Shown: in pieces, positions 16,407-27,001 of the stretch
Layout: every line of letters begins with the position of its first letter
How positions within the stretch are numbered: position 1 is the first letter of the stretch
From: Acidimicrobiales bacterium
Lineage (GTDB): Bacteria > Actinomycetota > Acidimicrobiia > Acidimicrobiales > RAAP-2
Assembly: GCA_017883025.1 (NCBI GenBank)
Contig: JADGOH010000069.1
Coordinates: 1 to 36,121 of the forward strand
DNA length: 36,121 nt
Reading direction: 5' to 3'
Notes under the pieces: model-generated
Seen by the model: only the letters and a program-made list of their open reading frames with translations
Databases searched by the model: none
Told to the model about the DNA's origin: nothing
Made by a program: the position numbers and the translations under genes

Positions 16407-16595
16407 GCGTGCAGTCACCCACCCCGCGTTCGGAGGGCGGCTTGCGAGCATGCGACGGTCGAGCCTGTACCGCGTCACTGGGGCCCGGCCCCCAGCCCGG
16501 CGAAACCCGCTGGCGCACACCGTTGAGCCCGGGAAGGTGGCCGGAGCGTGACTTGCGCGCGTGGCACCGACTGGCGTCGCCGCCCGACTGCCGAG

Positions 16596-17228
16596 CTAGC
16601 GGGGATCGGGCCGATCGAGATTCCAGTGGCGGCCCACCTGCGCGAACCACTCGTCATCCCCGGCCGGTAGGACGCTGAAGCGGCTGATCGTCCGTTGACC
16701 GCCCTGTTGATCGCCGTAGAGGAGGTCGATCGTGAACGGCTCGCGTTCGGACAGCGCGCGGACGAACCCTTCTCGATCGGGATCATCGAGTTCACGGATG
16801 GCCCCCTCCCAGTACCCGGTGCCTCCCGCCGGAATGTAGAGATCGATCGTGAGGCGACGGAAGGCTTCCGCCTCGACGTGCGGGTGTTGTCCGAGTACGA
16901 GTTCGGGAACCGGATCCCACCCGTGCAGCAGTGCGATGCCGGTGCCGAGATTCCGGAGGCCCAGTGCCAGGTAGATGACGCCGTCCACCTGCTCGGCGAT
17001 GGCTCGGCCCCCTCCCAGTTTGGCCGTGTGGCGGTCGCCCCAGAGCACTTTGTGCACCGGGTCGTCGGCAAGGGACGGTGCGAGCAGCGGTCGCATCGCC
17101 GTCAGGAGGGTCTCTTCGGCGATCCGTGCCGAGCGATTCGAAGACCGCACCGCCGAGAACGTGGCAAGGGCCAGGACGAGAGTGCCTCCGGCGGTGGCGA
17201 ATGAGTCAGTCGTCGACCAGTCAGCCAT
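16596..17228 (-). CDS. Membrane-anchored protein of unknown function
   Basis: A 210-residue protein with one N-terminal hydrophobic segment (about residues 11-27), then RSSNRSARIAEETLLTAMRPLL, a charged helix after which a soluble domain of about 170 residues begins. The domain has GVIYLALGLRNLGTGIALLHGW and RRLTIDLYIPAGGTGYWEGAIREL, suggesting beta strands. Comparable hypothetical actinobacterial proteins come to mind, but I can name no function. The TM-plus-arginine-rich start suggests an inner-membrane anchor with a cytoplasmic domain. TAGCCT lies exactly 7 nt before ATG 17228, so the mRNA is probably leaderless, which supports this start. It is divergent from the HTH gene at 17396. Confidence 0.65.
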   Translation of the reverse strand: MADWSTTDSFATAGGTLVLALATFSAVRSSNRSARIAEETLLTAMRPLLAPSLADDPVHKVLWGDRHTAKLGGGRAIAEQVDGVIYLALGLRNLGTGIALLHGWDPVPELVLGQHPHVEAEAFRRLTIDLYIPAGGTGYWEGAIRELDDPDREGFVRALSEREPFTIDLLYGDQQGGQRTISRFSVLPAGDDEWFAQVGRHWNLDRPDPR

Positions 17229-17235
17229 GGAGGGC

Positions 17236-17241
17236 AGGCTA
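17236..17241 (-). promoter_or_regulatory. -10 box TAGCCT, leaderless promoter
   Basis: On the - strand TAGCCT is followed by 7 nt and ATG 17228, the spacing expected when transcription starts on the A of the start codon. No SD is present. Confidence 0.5.
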
Positions 17242-17360
17242 TCGACATCACCCGGAGACGCATCGCCGTATCACGCAGTGCCGGTGGTGAGCTCTGACCG
17301 GACTCGACCAGCTGACGTGCCCCACGCCAGTGATTGCGAGTGCGGATCCTCGAAGTTGAC

Positions 17361-17386
17361 GATCGGTCGTACAGATCGGTCGTACA
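17361..17386. repeat. Two tandem 13-bp repeats, candidate operator
   Basis: GATCGGTCGTACA occurs twice without a gap (17361-17373 and 17374-17386). The second copy overlaps the -10 box TACAAT at 17383-17388 of the HTH gene, so a protein bound here would block its promoter. The HTH product is the obvious candidate (autoregulation). The repeats are seen directly; the binding is inference. Confidence 0.5.
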
Positions 17387-17388
17387 AT
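17383..17388 (+). promoter_or_regulatory. -10 box TACAAT, leaderless promoter of HTH gene
   Basis: TACAAT (five of six matches to TATAAT) is followed by 7 nt and ATG 17396, so the mRNA should begin at the start codon. TTGACG at 17356-17361 is a good -35 hexamer, but it lies 21 nt away, longer than the usual 17. Confidence 0.6.
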
Positions 17389-17395
17389 CGCCTCC

Positions 17396-17746
17396 ATGGC
17401 GGCGACGAGCGAATCCCTCATCAAGGCTGCCTTGGCGATGGTGGCAGCAAATGAGTCCTACCAGGCTGCACTGGTCACGAATGCCACGCTCCTGCGTGAG
17501 CTGGCCAGGCGACTGGGTGAGGGCGAGGACATCGTTGAGGTGGTGAGGTCTGCGCCAGGCAAGCCTGGTCGTGTCGGGGCAAAGAGTGCTCAAGACGTGC
17601 TCGAAGAAGCCAGGACCCGATTCAGGGTCGCCCTCGTCTCGGTCTGCCTGGCAGGCGGCATGTCGAGAAGGGAGATCGCAGGCAATATGGGGTACTCGCC
17701 TCAGCTCGTCTCGCGGTACGTGACGGCAGCTCAACGACCGACGTAG
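17396..17746 (+). CDS. Small HTH DNA-binding protein, putative autoregulator
   Basis: A 116-residue, helix-rich protein. Residues 1-45 look like a helical hairpin (probably for dimerisation), 46-68 a Gly/Pro-containing linker, and 85-110 (CLAGGMSRREIAGNMGYSPQ onward, then LVSRYV) a helix-turn-helix resembling sigma-70 region 4 or transposon-type HTHs. It probably binds DNA as a dimer. The tandem GATCGGTCGTACA repeats over its own -10 box suggest self-repression and perhaps control of the divergent gene at 17228. ATG 17396 is supported by the leaderless box 7 nt upstream. No metal or ligand site is evident. Confidence 0.65.
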   Translation: MAATSESLIKAALAMVAANESYQAALVTNATLLRELARRLGEGEDIVEVVRSAPGKPGRVGAKSAQDVLEEARTRFRVALVSVCLAGGMSRREIAGNMGYSPQLVSRYVTAAQRPT

Positions 17747-18283
17747 CCCGTCCGTCTTCGCGATCGGCCAGGTCGTCGTCTTGGCTCGCACTACCCCGCC
17801 CGGTCGCGACCGGTGCAGTCTCCGCCGATACCCCGGCACGCTGGAGAACCTGCAGATTGTGGAAGTCGCCAGCAGCGAGGTTGCCAGCGAATGGGCGCCA
17901 TTCGAGGCTGAGGGCAGATCTGGCCGCAGCCGTCCTTCGCCGGGTCCGAGTGCCCGCTGGATGGTCGCCTTCCGCCCCGTCAGCACGCCGGAGGTCACCT
18001 CCGTCGGCGCCTGACCTGGTTCTCACCACTGGTACGAGCGGACCGCCGAAGGGGCGATCAGGCGGCGGGTCGTTCGACTCGATCCGACCACGGCGAACCA
18101 GGCGTGACGGCCTGCCAGCAGAGAAGCACCGTTGTCCGTGAAGACTGATAGGGATCCTCGTGCAAGCCTTCCGATGCACGGGCTGGGTTCACGGCTCGGC
18201 GAGACCCGCCATGGTTCTGCAGCTCCCCATCCACTTGGCGCTGCGGGACATGGAGGGCGATCCCCGGGAATCAGTTCGGTGCC
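17747..18283. other. Stretch without recognisable gene
   Basis: Open frames exist on both strands, but none has an SD or leaderless box, a recognisable motif or consistent coding composition. A short CAGGC/GCCTG hairpin near 18100-18120 is the only structure noted. I assign nothing. Confidence 0.4.
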
Positions 18284-18394
18284 CTACGGAAGTGCGGCAT
18301 CGCCGGGCCAAGGCGCTGGCACCAAGATGCCAAGTGCCATCCAGCTGATCGCGAGCATCCCCGCCACGCCGATCCAGCACGCTTTCCTACTCAT
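18284..18394 (-). CDS. Tentative 36-residue single-helix membrane peptide
   Basis: On the - strand ATG 18394 opens MSRKACWIGVAGMLAISWM..., a 36-residue peptide with a basic start and one hydrophobic segment of about 20 residues, ending in a Pro-rich tail. GGTGGAG lies about 5 nt upstream. Length and hydrophobicity fit the small membrane peptides often missed by gene callers, but nothing else supports it and chance is possible. Confidence 0.25.
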   Translation of the reverse strand: MSRKACWIGVAGMLAISWMALGILVPAPWPGDAALP

Positions 18395-18825
18395 TCCGGC
18401 TCCACCTCGCGAGCCTCCTCGCCTGCATGATCTCCTGGTGTGACGATGGATTCTCAATCCCGGACAGTTCCGCCTCGCCACGTGCTCCACCTGGTGATTC
18501 CGCTCCGAAGGCCCTGAGCCATTCGCAAGGTAACAAGTGCGTCTGGAGGGAACAAGCAAACGTTTCGTGACAGCCCGGTGACAGCCTGGCGTGGGCTGGC
18601 AGCGCGCCCTCGACCACATGGCGGCACGAACGGCGCGCCTGGCCCTGAATGCGGCTGCAGTGCACCATGGCTGCCCGTGAAGCCCTGCGGCAGAAGGTAC
18701 CCGACCTGACACTGCGCGTAGTCGATCACCCGGCGCCCGCTTGCATGGCGCCGAATTCCTGTGGCAACCAAGCCATCGGGGCGTTTACGCTTGGCTCGCG
18801 TTCACAACTTGTCGGAGGTTGGAGC
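18395..18825 (+). other. Stretch without gene; possible promoter TACGCT at 18786
   Basis: I see no gene. A pair of direct TGACAGCC-like repeats occurs near 18569-18588 and a CAGCC/GGCTG hairpin just after it. TACGCT at 18786-18791 could be the -10 box of the zinc-ribbon gene, giving a leader of about 28 nt. Confidence 0.25.
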
Positions 18826-18984
18826 ATGAAGAAGGCCCCCTACCGGTGCCCGGACTGCGGGTCGACGGACTCGCCGAAGTTGGTGGTGCGGGGATCGGGA
18901 CTGCGGGAGTCTGGCGTCTCGCACAAGTGTCGACGTTGCGGCTCGGAGTGCCTGGCCCGTCGAACGGACCGCAGGGGGTCGTAG
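18826..18984 (+). CDS. Small zinc-ribbon protein
   Basis: A 52-residue basic protein. C8-P-D-C11 and C35-R-R-C38 form two CxxC knuckles 23 residues apart, the layout of a single zinc ribbon, as in small RNA- or DNA-binding proteins and ribosomal or transcription-factor ribbons. ATG 18826 has GGAGG 7 nt upstream, a good SD. Partner and role are unknown. It stands alone in the sparse region with no apparent operon partner. Confidence 0.55.
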   Translation: MKKAPYRCPDCGSTDSPKLVVRGSGLRESGVSHKCRRCGSECLARRTDRRGS

Positions 18985-19087
18985 CCTCCCGACGGGATCA
19001 CTGGAATGTCGCAGTCCTGTGGGACCGGCCATGTGCGACAGTGGGGGATGCGGACAGTGTGAACTTCAGGTCGGGCCTTCCGCACGC

Positions 19088-19149
19088 CTCCTTCGGCCTT
19101 TCACGCGCACTTCTCCTTCGGCCCATCGAAGGAGCATGGGCCTTCGATG
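19088..19149. ncRNA. Cluster of mutually exclusive hairpins
   Basis: Three overlapping inverted repeats cannot form together. CTCCTTCG (19113-19120) pairs with CGAAGGAG (19127-19134); GGCCCAT (19120-19126) with ATGGGCC (19136-19142); CATCGAAGG (19124-19132) with CCTTCGATG (19141-19149). An 11-nt direct repeat CTCCTTCGGCC occurs at 19088 and 19113. Alternative pairings of this kind are found in attenuators and switch RNAs. No coding gene covers the site. A structured RNA or an attenuator is possible; type and strand are not established. Confidence 0.3.
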
Positions 19150-19666
19150 CCGATCAGCTCTGCGTGACGAGGCATGACATGAGCGGTCACCGCGGGCAAC
19201 TCGTAGGAGATCGCTCGTCGAGCCGCTCGTGAACGCACCACCCAGCTGCGTCGGCTCGCTGACCTTGGCCTCGGTGTCCGGCTGGGGTACTCACGGGAAG
19301 CCGGACCACCCGCTGGACATCCGATGCATTCGAGCCCCGCTGTCGCGTGCCCGTGGGTGGGCATGGTCGAAGGATGGCGCAGGAGATGCTCGTCGCGTGG
19401 ATCCGGCGCAGCACACCGTCCTGCGAGTGCGCCCCGCACCCCTCGAGTCGGTTCGCCACTGATTGCCGGAAGTCGCAGGTGCCGAGGCGTATGTCCAGCC
19501 ATCCGGATGTCGACCGCCCGAAATTGCCGCCACAATGAGGTGGCGACACCGGCCGGGCGCGGCACCATCGGAGTCCGGGAGGTTTAGGTCGCGGTGGATC
19601 GGATAGGCGTAAGGGGGCGACAGACGCCTTGCCCGTGATTGCGCGGGGGGAGCCCAAGGAGTACTG

Positions 19667-19759
19667 ATGGGGATTCCAAGAATTGCACCGCACACCGTCG
19701 CCGTCGAGATGGCCCGGGCTGCAGCACCGCCCGGCGCCGTCTCGATCCGGGCAATCTGA
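19667..19759 (+). CDS. Tentative 30-residue ORF with strong SD
   Basis: AAGGAG lies 5 nt before ATG 19667, one of the best SD matches in the window, and opens a 30-codon frame beginning MGIPRIAPHTVAVEMARAAA. It has no recognised motif. The remaining sequence 18985-19666 and 19760-19890 holds no other gene I can support. It could be a leader peptide or a decayed gene start. Confidence 0.3.
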   Translation: MGIPRIAPHTVAVEMARAAAPPGAVSIRAI

Positions 19760-19920
19760 TTGCCCTTCATGCGACAAGCTGAGCCGCACTGCGCACGAGG
19801 GCGTGGCTCTTCGTCTCCGCCCTCGGCGCCCGCCCCTCGTGCACGCACGGCCCACGGACCCCGCCCGGACCGCCACACCAAAGAAGGAGGATGCGGTCGA
19901 GTCAGTCGACCGCACAACTT

Positions 19921-20169
19921 ATGGCCTGGATCTACTTGAGTATCCCGATCGCCGTCATCGGCGCCACAGTTGCGTTCGGCCCAATCGTGGCCGGCATGGT
20001 TCTGGTACGCAGTGACGACGCCGGTCGGCGCGCTGACCGAGACGTTCCGCGACCCGCATCGACCTTCGCCCGCCTCGAGGTGGACGAACCCTCCGTCTGC
20101 GCAATGTGCAGCTGCGTGGTCGCCGACGATGTCACCCACTGGAAGGCGATCCACCACGTGCCGGCCTGA
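19921..20169 (+). CDS. Small membrane protein with C-terminal cysteine pair
   Basis: From ATG 19921 the product has 82 residues. It has one N-terminal membrane helix (about 3-29, [20 protein letters not shown] onward), a charged linker, and a C-terminal segment with CAMCSCVV that could bind metal or form a disulfide. The codons end mostly in G or C as in neighbouring core genes, which favours a real gene. The start is uncertain: ATG 19891 gives 10 more residues but lies directly against an AAGGAGG site with no spacing. Function is unknown. It ends 179 nt before uvrB on the same strand. Confidence 0.5.
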   Translation: MAWIYLSIPIAVIGATVAFGPIVAGMVLVRSDDAGRRADRDVPRPASTFARLEVDEPSVCAMCSCVVADDVTHWKAIHHVPA

Positions 20170-20335
20170 GTGCCCAGCCGCAGCCCGGGTGGGTACGGAC
20201 CCGGGCGGTGGTCCCGGGCCGGCGCAGAGGTCCCTGCCCGCAGGTGACCGCAGGAGGCGGTGCAGTGGGGTTTCCCACAGGGCCCAGGTTGACGTCGAAC
20301 ACGGGGCGGCCGATGGCACCGATACACCCTCCCGG

Positions 20336-20341
20336 TACCAT
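20336..20341 (+). promoter_or_regulatory. -10 box TACCAT, leaderless promoter of uvrB
   Basis: TACCAT is followed by exactly 7 nt and GTG 20349. That GTG also fits the family N-terminus of UvrB, so the two observations support each other. TTGACG at 20289-20294 is too far upstream to act as its -35. No complete LexA box is seen. Confidence 0.55.
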
Positions 20342-20348
20342 CGTCGCT

Positions 20349-22481
20349 GTGCCCCCGTTCCAGGTCGTCTCGCCCTTCCAACCCGCCGGAGACCAGCCCG
20401 AGGCCATCGCCGGGCTGGTCCGGGGGCTCGAGCGCGGCGACCGCTACCAGACCCTCCTGGGGATCACCGGTTCGGGCAAGACGGCGACCATCGCCTGGAC
20501 GATCGAGGCGGTACAGCGGCCGACGCTGATCATCGAGCCGAACAAGTCCCTGGCCGCGCAGCTGGCCGCCGAGCTGAAGGAGTTCTTCCCGAAGAACCGG
20601 GTCGAGTACTTCGTCTCGTATTACGACTACTACCAGCCCGAGGCGTACGTCCCGAGCTCGGACACCTACATCGAGAAGGACTCGTCCATCAACGACGAGA
20701 TCGACCGGCTCCGTCATGCCTCGACGTCGTCGCTGCTCATGCGGCCCGACACCATCGTGGTGGCGTCGGTGTCCTGCATCTACGGACTGGGCTCGCCCGA
20801 CGAGTACCGGGACCGGATCGTGGCACTCCACCCCGGCGAGGAGTACGAGCAGCGGGCCCTCCTGAAGCGCCTGGTCGAGCTCCAGTACTCGCGCAACGAC
20901 GTGACCCTCAGCCGCGGCCAGTTCCGGGTCCACGGCGACACCGTGGAGATCCACCCTGCCTACGAGTCCCGCGCCGTCCGTGTCGAGTTCTTCGGTGACA
21001 CCGTCGAGCGGATCCGGCCCTTCGACGTGCTGACCGGCGAGATCGGGGACGAACTCGAGGACCTGGTCGTCTTCGCAAACACCCATTACGGCACGGGGGA
21101 CGAGCGGATGCGCCGAGCCGTGCTCAGCATCGAGGAGGAGCTGCGCGGCCGCCTGACCGAGCTGCAGGACGCCGGCAAGCTGCTGGAGGCCCAGCGGCTC
21201 CGGATGCGGACTGAGTACGACCTCGAGATGCTCGCCGAGACGGGTGTGTGCGGAGGGGTCGAGAACTACAGTCGGCACCTGGACGGGCGGGCCCCGGGGG
21301 AGGCCCCGTTCACCCTGCTCGACTTCTTCCCCAAGGACTTCCTGGTCGTCCTGGACGAGTCCCACGTGGCCGTGCCCCAGATCCGCGGGCAGTACGCAGG
21401 GGATCGGTCCCGCAAGGAGACCCTGGTCGACCACGGGTTCCGCCTCCCGTCGGCGATGGACAACCGACCGCTCCGGTTCGAGGAGTTCACCGAGCGCACC
21501 GGCCAGACCGTCCTCCTGTCGGCCACACCGGGGCCGTGGGAGCTCGAGCACAGCACGAACATCGTCGAGCAGGTCATCCGTCCGACCGGCCTGGTCGACC
21601 CCGAGGTCGACATCGTGCCCACGACCGGCCAGATCGACGACCTGCGCGAGCGGATCGACGCGACAGTGGCCGCCGGTAACAGAGTCCTGGTCACCACCCT
21701 CACGAAGAAGATGGCCGAGGACCTCACCGACTACCTGTCCGAGCAGGGTGTCCGTGTCCAGTACCTGCACTCCGACGTCGACACGATGGCCCGCATCGAA
21801 CTGCTGCGCGAGCTCCGGTTGGGTGTGTTCGACGTCCTGGTGGGCATCAACCTGCTCCGTGAGGGACTGGACCTGCCCGAGGTGGCCCTGGTGGCGATCC
21901 TCGACGCCGACAAGGAGGGGTTCCTGCGTTCCTCGTCGTCGCTCATCCAGACCATGGGCCGGGCCGCCCGCAACGTCAACGGCCGGGTGGTCATGTACGC
22001 CGACCGGGTCACCGACTCGATGACCGCCGCCATCGGCGAGACCCAGCGCCGCCGTGCCCGCCAGATCGCCTACAACGAGGCCCACGGCATCGACCCCCGC
22101 TCCATCACCAAGTCGGTGACCGACATCCTCGAGCGGGTGCGGGGCGACTCGTTCACCGCCGGAGGGGCCATGGCCGGGCTGGCCGTGGTCAAGGGCCCGC
22201 GGGCCAAGGGCAAAGGCGCGCAGCGGACGTCGGTCGACCCCCGGGCGATCGCCGCCGAGATGGCCCATGCCCTGGGCCCTGACGCCGACGAGCTCTCGAG
22301 CCTCATCCACCGCCTGGACGCCGAAATGAACAAGGCGGCCGAGGAGCTCCGTTTCGAGGAGGCCGCGCTCATCCGCGATGAGATCGCCGAGCTTCGGTCC
22401 CTCTTGAGCCGCGATCCGGTCGACGGCAGCCCCGTCCTCCCCGGCGACACCGCTGACGTCGACGCACCCGTGCCGGGTTGA
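20349..22481 (+). CDS. uvrB: Excinuclease ABC subunit B
   Basis: A 710-residue protein of normal UvrB length. It has [11 protein letters not shown] near the N-terminus, Walker A GITGSGKT (about 38-45), the beta-hairpin with [12 protein letters not shown] that holds the DNA strand, [21 protein letters not shown], helicase motifs LSATPGPWE and QTMGRAARN, and the C-terminal UVR motif ([18 protein letters not shown]) that contacts UvrC. UvrB verifies damage after loading by UvrA and positions UvrC for incision. GTG 20349 is chosen over ATG 20313 because family similarity begins there and a TACCAT box lies 7 nt upstream. uvrA follows 45 nt downstream with its own box. Confidence 0.95.
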   Translation: MPPFQVVSPFQPAGDQPEAIAGLVRGLERGDRYQTLLGITGSGKTATIAWTIEAVQRPTLIIEPNKSLAAQLAAELKEFFPKNRVEYFVSYYDYYQPEAYVPSSDTYIEKDSSINDEIDRLRHASTSSLLMRPDTIVVASVSCIYGLGSPDEYRDRIVALHPGEEYEQRALLKRLVELQYSRNDVTLSRGQFRVHGDTVEIHPAYESRAVRVEFFGDTVERIRPFDVLTGEIGDELEDLVVFANTHYGTGDERMRRAVLSIEEELRGRLTELQDAGKLLEAQRLRMRTEYDLEMLAETGVCGGVENYSRHLDGRAPGEAPFTLLDFFPKDFLVVLDESHVAVPQIRGQYAGDRSRKETLVDHGFRLPSAMDNRPLRFEEFTERTGQTVLLSATPGPWELEHSTNIVEQVIRPTGLVDPEVDIVPTTGQIDDLRERIDATVAAGNRVLVTTLTKKMAEDLTDYLSEQGVRVQYLHSDVDTMARIELLRELRLGVFDVLVGINLLREGLDLPEVALVAILDADKEGFLRSSSSLIQTMGRAARNVNGRVVMYADRVTDSMTAAIGETQRRRARQIAYNEAHGIDPRSITKSVTDILERVRGDSFTAGGAMAGLAVVKGPRAKGKGAQRTSVDPRAIAAEMAHALGPDADELSSLIHRLDAEMNKAAEELRFEEAALIRDEIAELRSLLSRDPVDGSPVLPGDTADVDAPVPG

Positions 22482-22513
22482 CCAGGCCCGGCGAGCCTCC
22501 GCCCCCACGCCGG

Positions 22514-22519
22514 TATCCT
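22514..22519 (+). promoter_or_regulatory. -10 box TATCCT, leaderless promoter of uvrA
   Basis: TATCCT lies in the 45-nt gap between uvrB and uvrA, 7 nt before ATG 22527. uvrA can thus be transcribed independently of uvrB as a leaderless mRNA. No SD is present ahead of the ATG. Confidence 0.55.
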
Positions 22520-22526
22520 CCTCGCC

Positions 22527-25646
<3,120 letters not shown>

Positions 25647-25652
25647 CCGGCT

Positions 25653-26768
25653 TCAGATCGTGGCGAGCATCCGCTCGAGCGCCACACGGGCCCAGGCTGC
25701 CGTGTCGGCGTCGACGGTGATCCGGTTACGCACCTCGCCCTCGACGAGGCCCTCGAGGATCCATGCCAGGTGTGCACCGTCGATCCGGAACATCGTCGAG
25801 CACGGGCAGACCAGCGGATCCAGCGAGATGACCGTCTTGTCCGAGGTCTCGGCGTCGAGTCGGTTCACCAGATGGATCTCGGTGCCCACACCGATGACCG
25901 AGCCGGTGGGCGCCTCGGCGACGGCGTTGATGATGTAGTCGGTAGAGCCGACCTGGTCGGCGACCTCCACGACGTCGTGGGCGCACTCGGGATGGACGAC
26001 CACGATGCCGTCGGGGTGTTCCGCCCGGAAGGCCTCGACGTGGGACGGTCGGAAGCGCTGATGGACCGAGCAATGTCCCTTCCACAGGAGGAGGGTCGAT
26101 GACTTCAGCGTCGCGTCGTCGAGACCGCCGGCGGTCAGGCGCGGATTCCACACGGCCATGTCGTCGTATCCGTAGCCGAGCTCGAATCCGGTGTTTCGCC
26201 CGAGGTGCTGGTCGGGGAAGAACAGGACCTGGTCGCCCCGGGTGTGCCCGTCGCCGTCCGCTCCGAGGGCCCAGGTGAGCACGGCCCGGGCGTTGGACGA
26301 GGTGCACACCACGCCGCCGTTACGGCCGACGAACGCCTTCAGCGCCGCCGAGGAGTTCATGTAGGTGACCGGGACCACCCGCTCGATGTCGGTGACCGCG
26401 GCCAGCGTCTCCCACGCCTCCTCGACCGAGTCGATGTCGGCCATGTCGGCCATCGAGCACCCGGCGTTGAGATCGGGGAGCAGGACCTGCTGGTGCCCAC
26501 CGGTAAGGATGTCGGCCGACTCGGCCATGAAGTGCACGCCGCAGAAGACGACGTACTCTGCTTCGGTCTGCCCGGCGGCGATACGCGACAGCCCGAACGA
26601 GTCGCCCCGGGCGTCGGCCCACGCCATGACCTCGTCACGCTGGTAGTGGTGGCCGAGGATGAACACGCGGGGCCCGAGTGCGTCCTTGGCGTCACGGATC
26701 CAACCGGCCAGCTCGTCAGGCGACGCGGACGCGTAGCGGTCGGGGAGTGCCATCTGTAAGCGCAGCAT
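25653..26768 (-). CDS. nadA: Quinolinate synthase
   Basis: A 371-residue protein of the long NadA form. ILGHHYQRDEV (about 38-48), CGVHFMAESADIL (76-88), DLNAGCSMADMAD (99-111) and VHPECAHDVVEVAD (258-271) are family blocks. C104, C233 (GHCSVHQ) and C321 or C323 (VCPCSTMF) are the likely [4Fe-4S] ligands. NadA condenses iminoaspartate with dihydroxyacetone phosphate to quinolinate in de novo NAD synthesis, in the cytoplasm. ATG 26768 has AGGAGG 10 nt upstream. No nadB or nadC lies beside it, unlike the usual nadA-nadB-nadC operon. It lies between uvrA (convergent) and uvrC (divergent). Confidence 0.93.
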   Translation of the reverse strand: MLRLQMALPDRYASASPDELAGWIRDAKDALGPRVFILGHHYQRDEVMAWADARGDSFGLSRIAAGQTEAEYVVFCGVHFMAESADILTGGHQQVLLPDLNAGCSMADMADIDSVEEAWETLAAVTDIERVVPVTYMNSSAALKAFVGRNGGVVCTSSNARAVLTWALGADGDGHTRGDQVLFFPDQHLGRNTGFELGYGYDDMAVWNPRLTAGGLDDATLKSSTLLLWKGHCSVHQRFRPSHVEAFRAEHPDGIVVVHPECAHDVVEVADQVGSTDYIINAVAEAPTGSVIGVGTEIHLVNRLDAETSDKTVISLDPLVCPCSTMFRIDGAHLAWILEGLVEGEVRNRITVDADTAAWARVALERMLATI

Positions 26769-26893
26769 GTGGGTGTGACCTCCTGGGGAGGCGCTCCGGT
26801 TCGTGGCCGGCGGGGACAGCCTGGTCGCCCATCCGCGGGGATGTCGGCCCCGGAGCGGTAGATGTCGCCGGAAACCAGGCCGGCGTACTGTCG

Positions 26894-26899
26894 AGTGTA
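26894..26899 (-). promoter_or_regulatory. Candidate -10 box TACACT for nadA
   Basis: On the - strand AATACACT gives a TACACT hexamer about 125 nt before ATG 26768, leaving a leader of about 115-120 nt. An imperfect palindrome (TAC..TCGA..GTA) overlaps it at 26886-26899 and could be an operator. No clear -35 is seen, and I recognise no known NAD regulator site. Confidence 0.3.
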
Positions 26900-26989
26900 T
26901 TGCCTGCGCCCTGCGCACGCGGCCCATTGCCGTGCCGGCCGGTATGGAGGCAGCCCGGCCCATCGGCACGGTGCAGCCCCCGGGCACGG

Positions 26990-26995
26990 CACACT
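26990..26995 (+). promoter_or_regulatory. Candidate -10 box CACACT for uvrC
   Basis: CACACT is followed by 6 nt and GTG 27002, the same geometry as the other leaderless boxes, but it departs from TANNNT at its first base. It is the only candidate close to the uvrC start, which lacks an SD. Confidence 0.3.
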
Positions 26996-27001
26996 GGTGC
27001 C

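Noticed and set aside
17781-18014. Small + strand open frame ending in SVGA
   Set aside because: It has no SD or leaderless box, and its start falls only 35 nt after the HTH gene with no overlap or coupling. Its composition shifts between frames, so it was not called.
18985-19915. Longer open frames on both strands that might be a decayed transposase
   Set aside because: None contains DDE, HTH or integrase motifs, and no terminal inverted repeats or target duplications are visible.
20295-20310. LexA/SOS box upstream of uvrB
   Set aside because: TCGAAC is present at 20295-20300, but the matching GTTCGA half-site is missing, so this is only half of an actinobacterial SOS box.
14084-20348. CRISPR array or phage remnant in the sparse region
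   Set aside because: There are no regularly spaced repeats, cas genes, phage structural genes or tRNA-adjacent attachment repeats. The only tandem repeat is the two-copy element at 17361.
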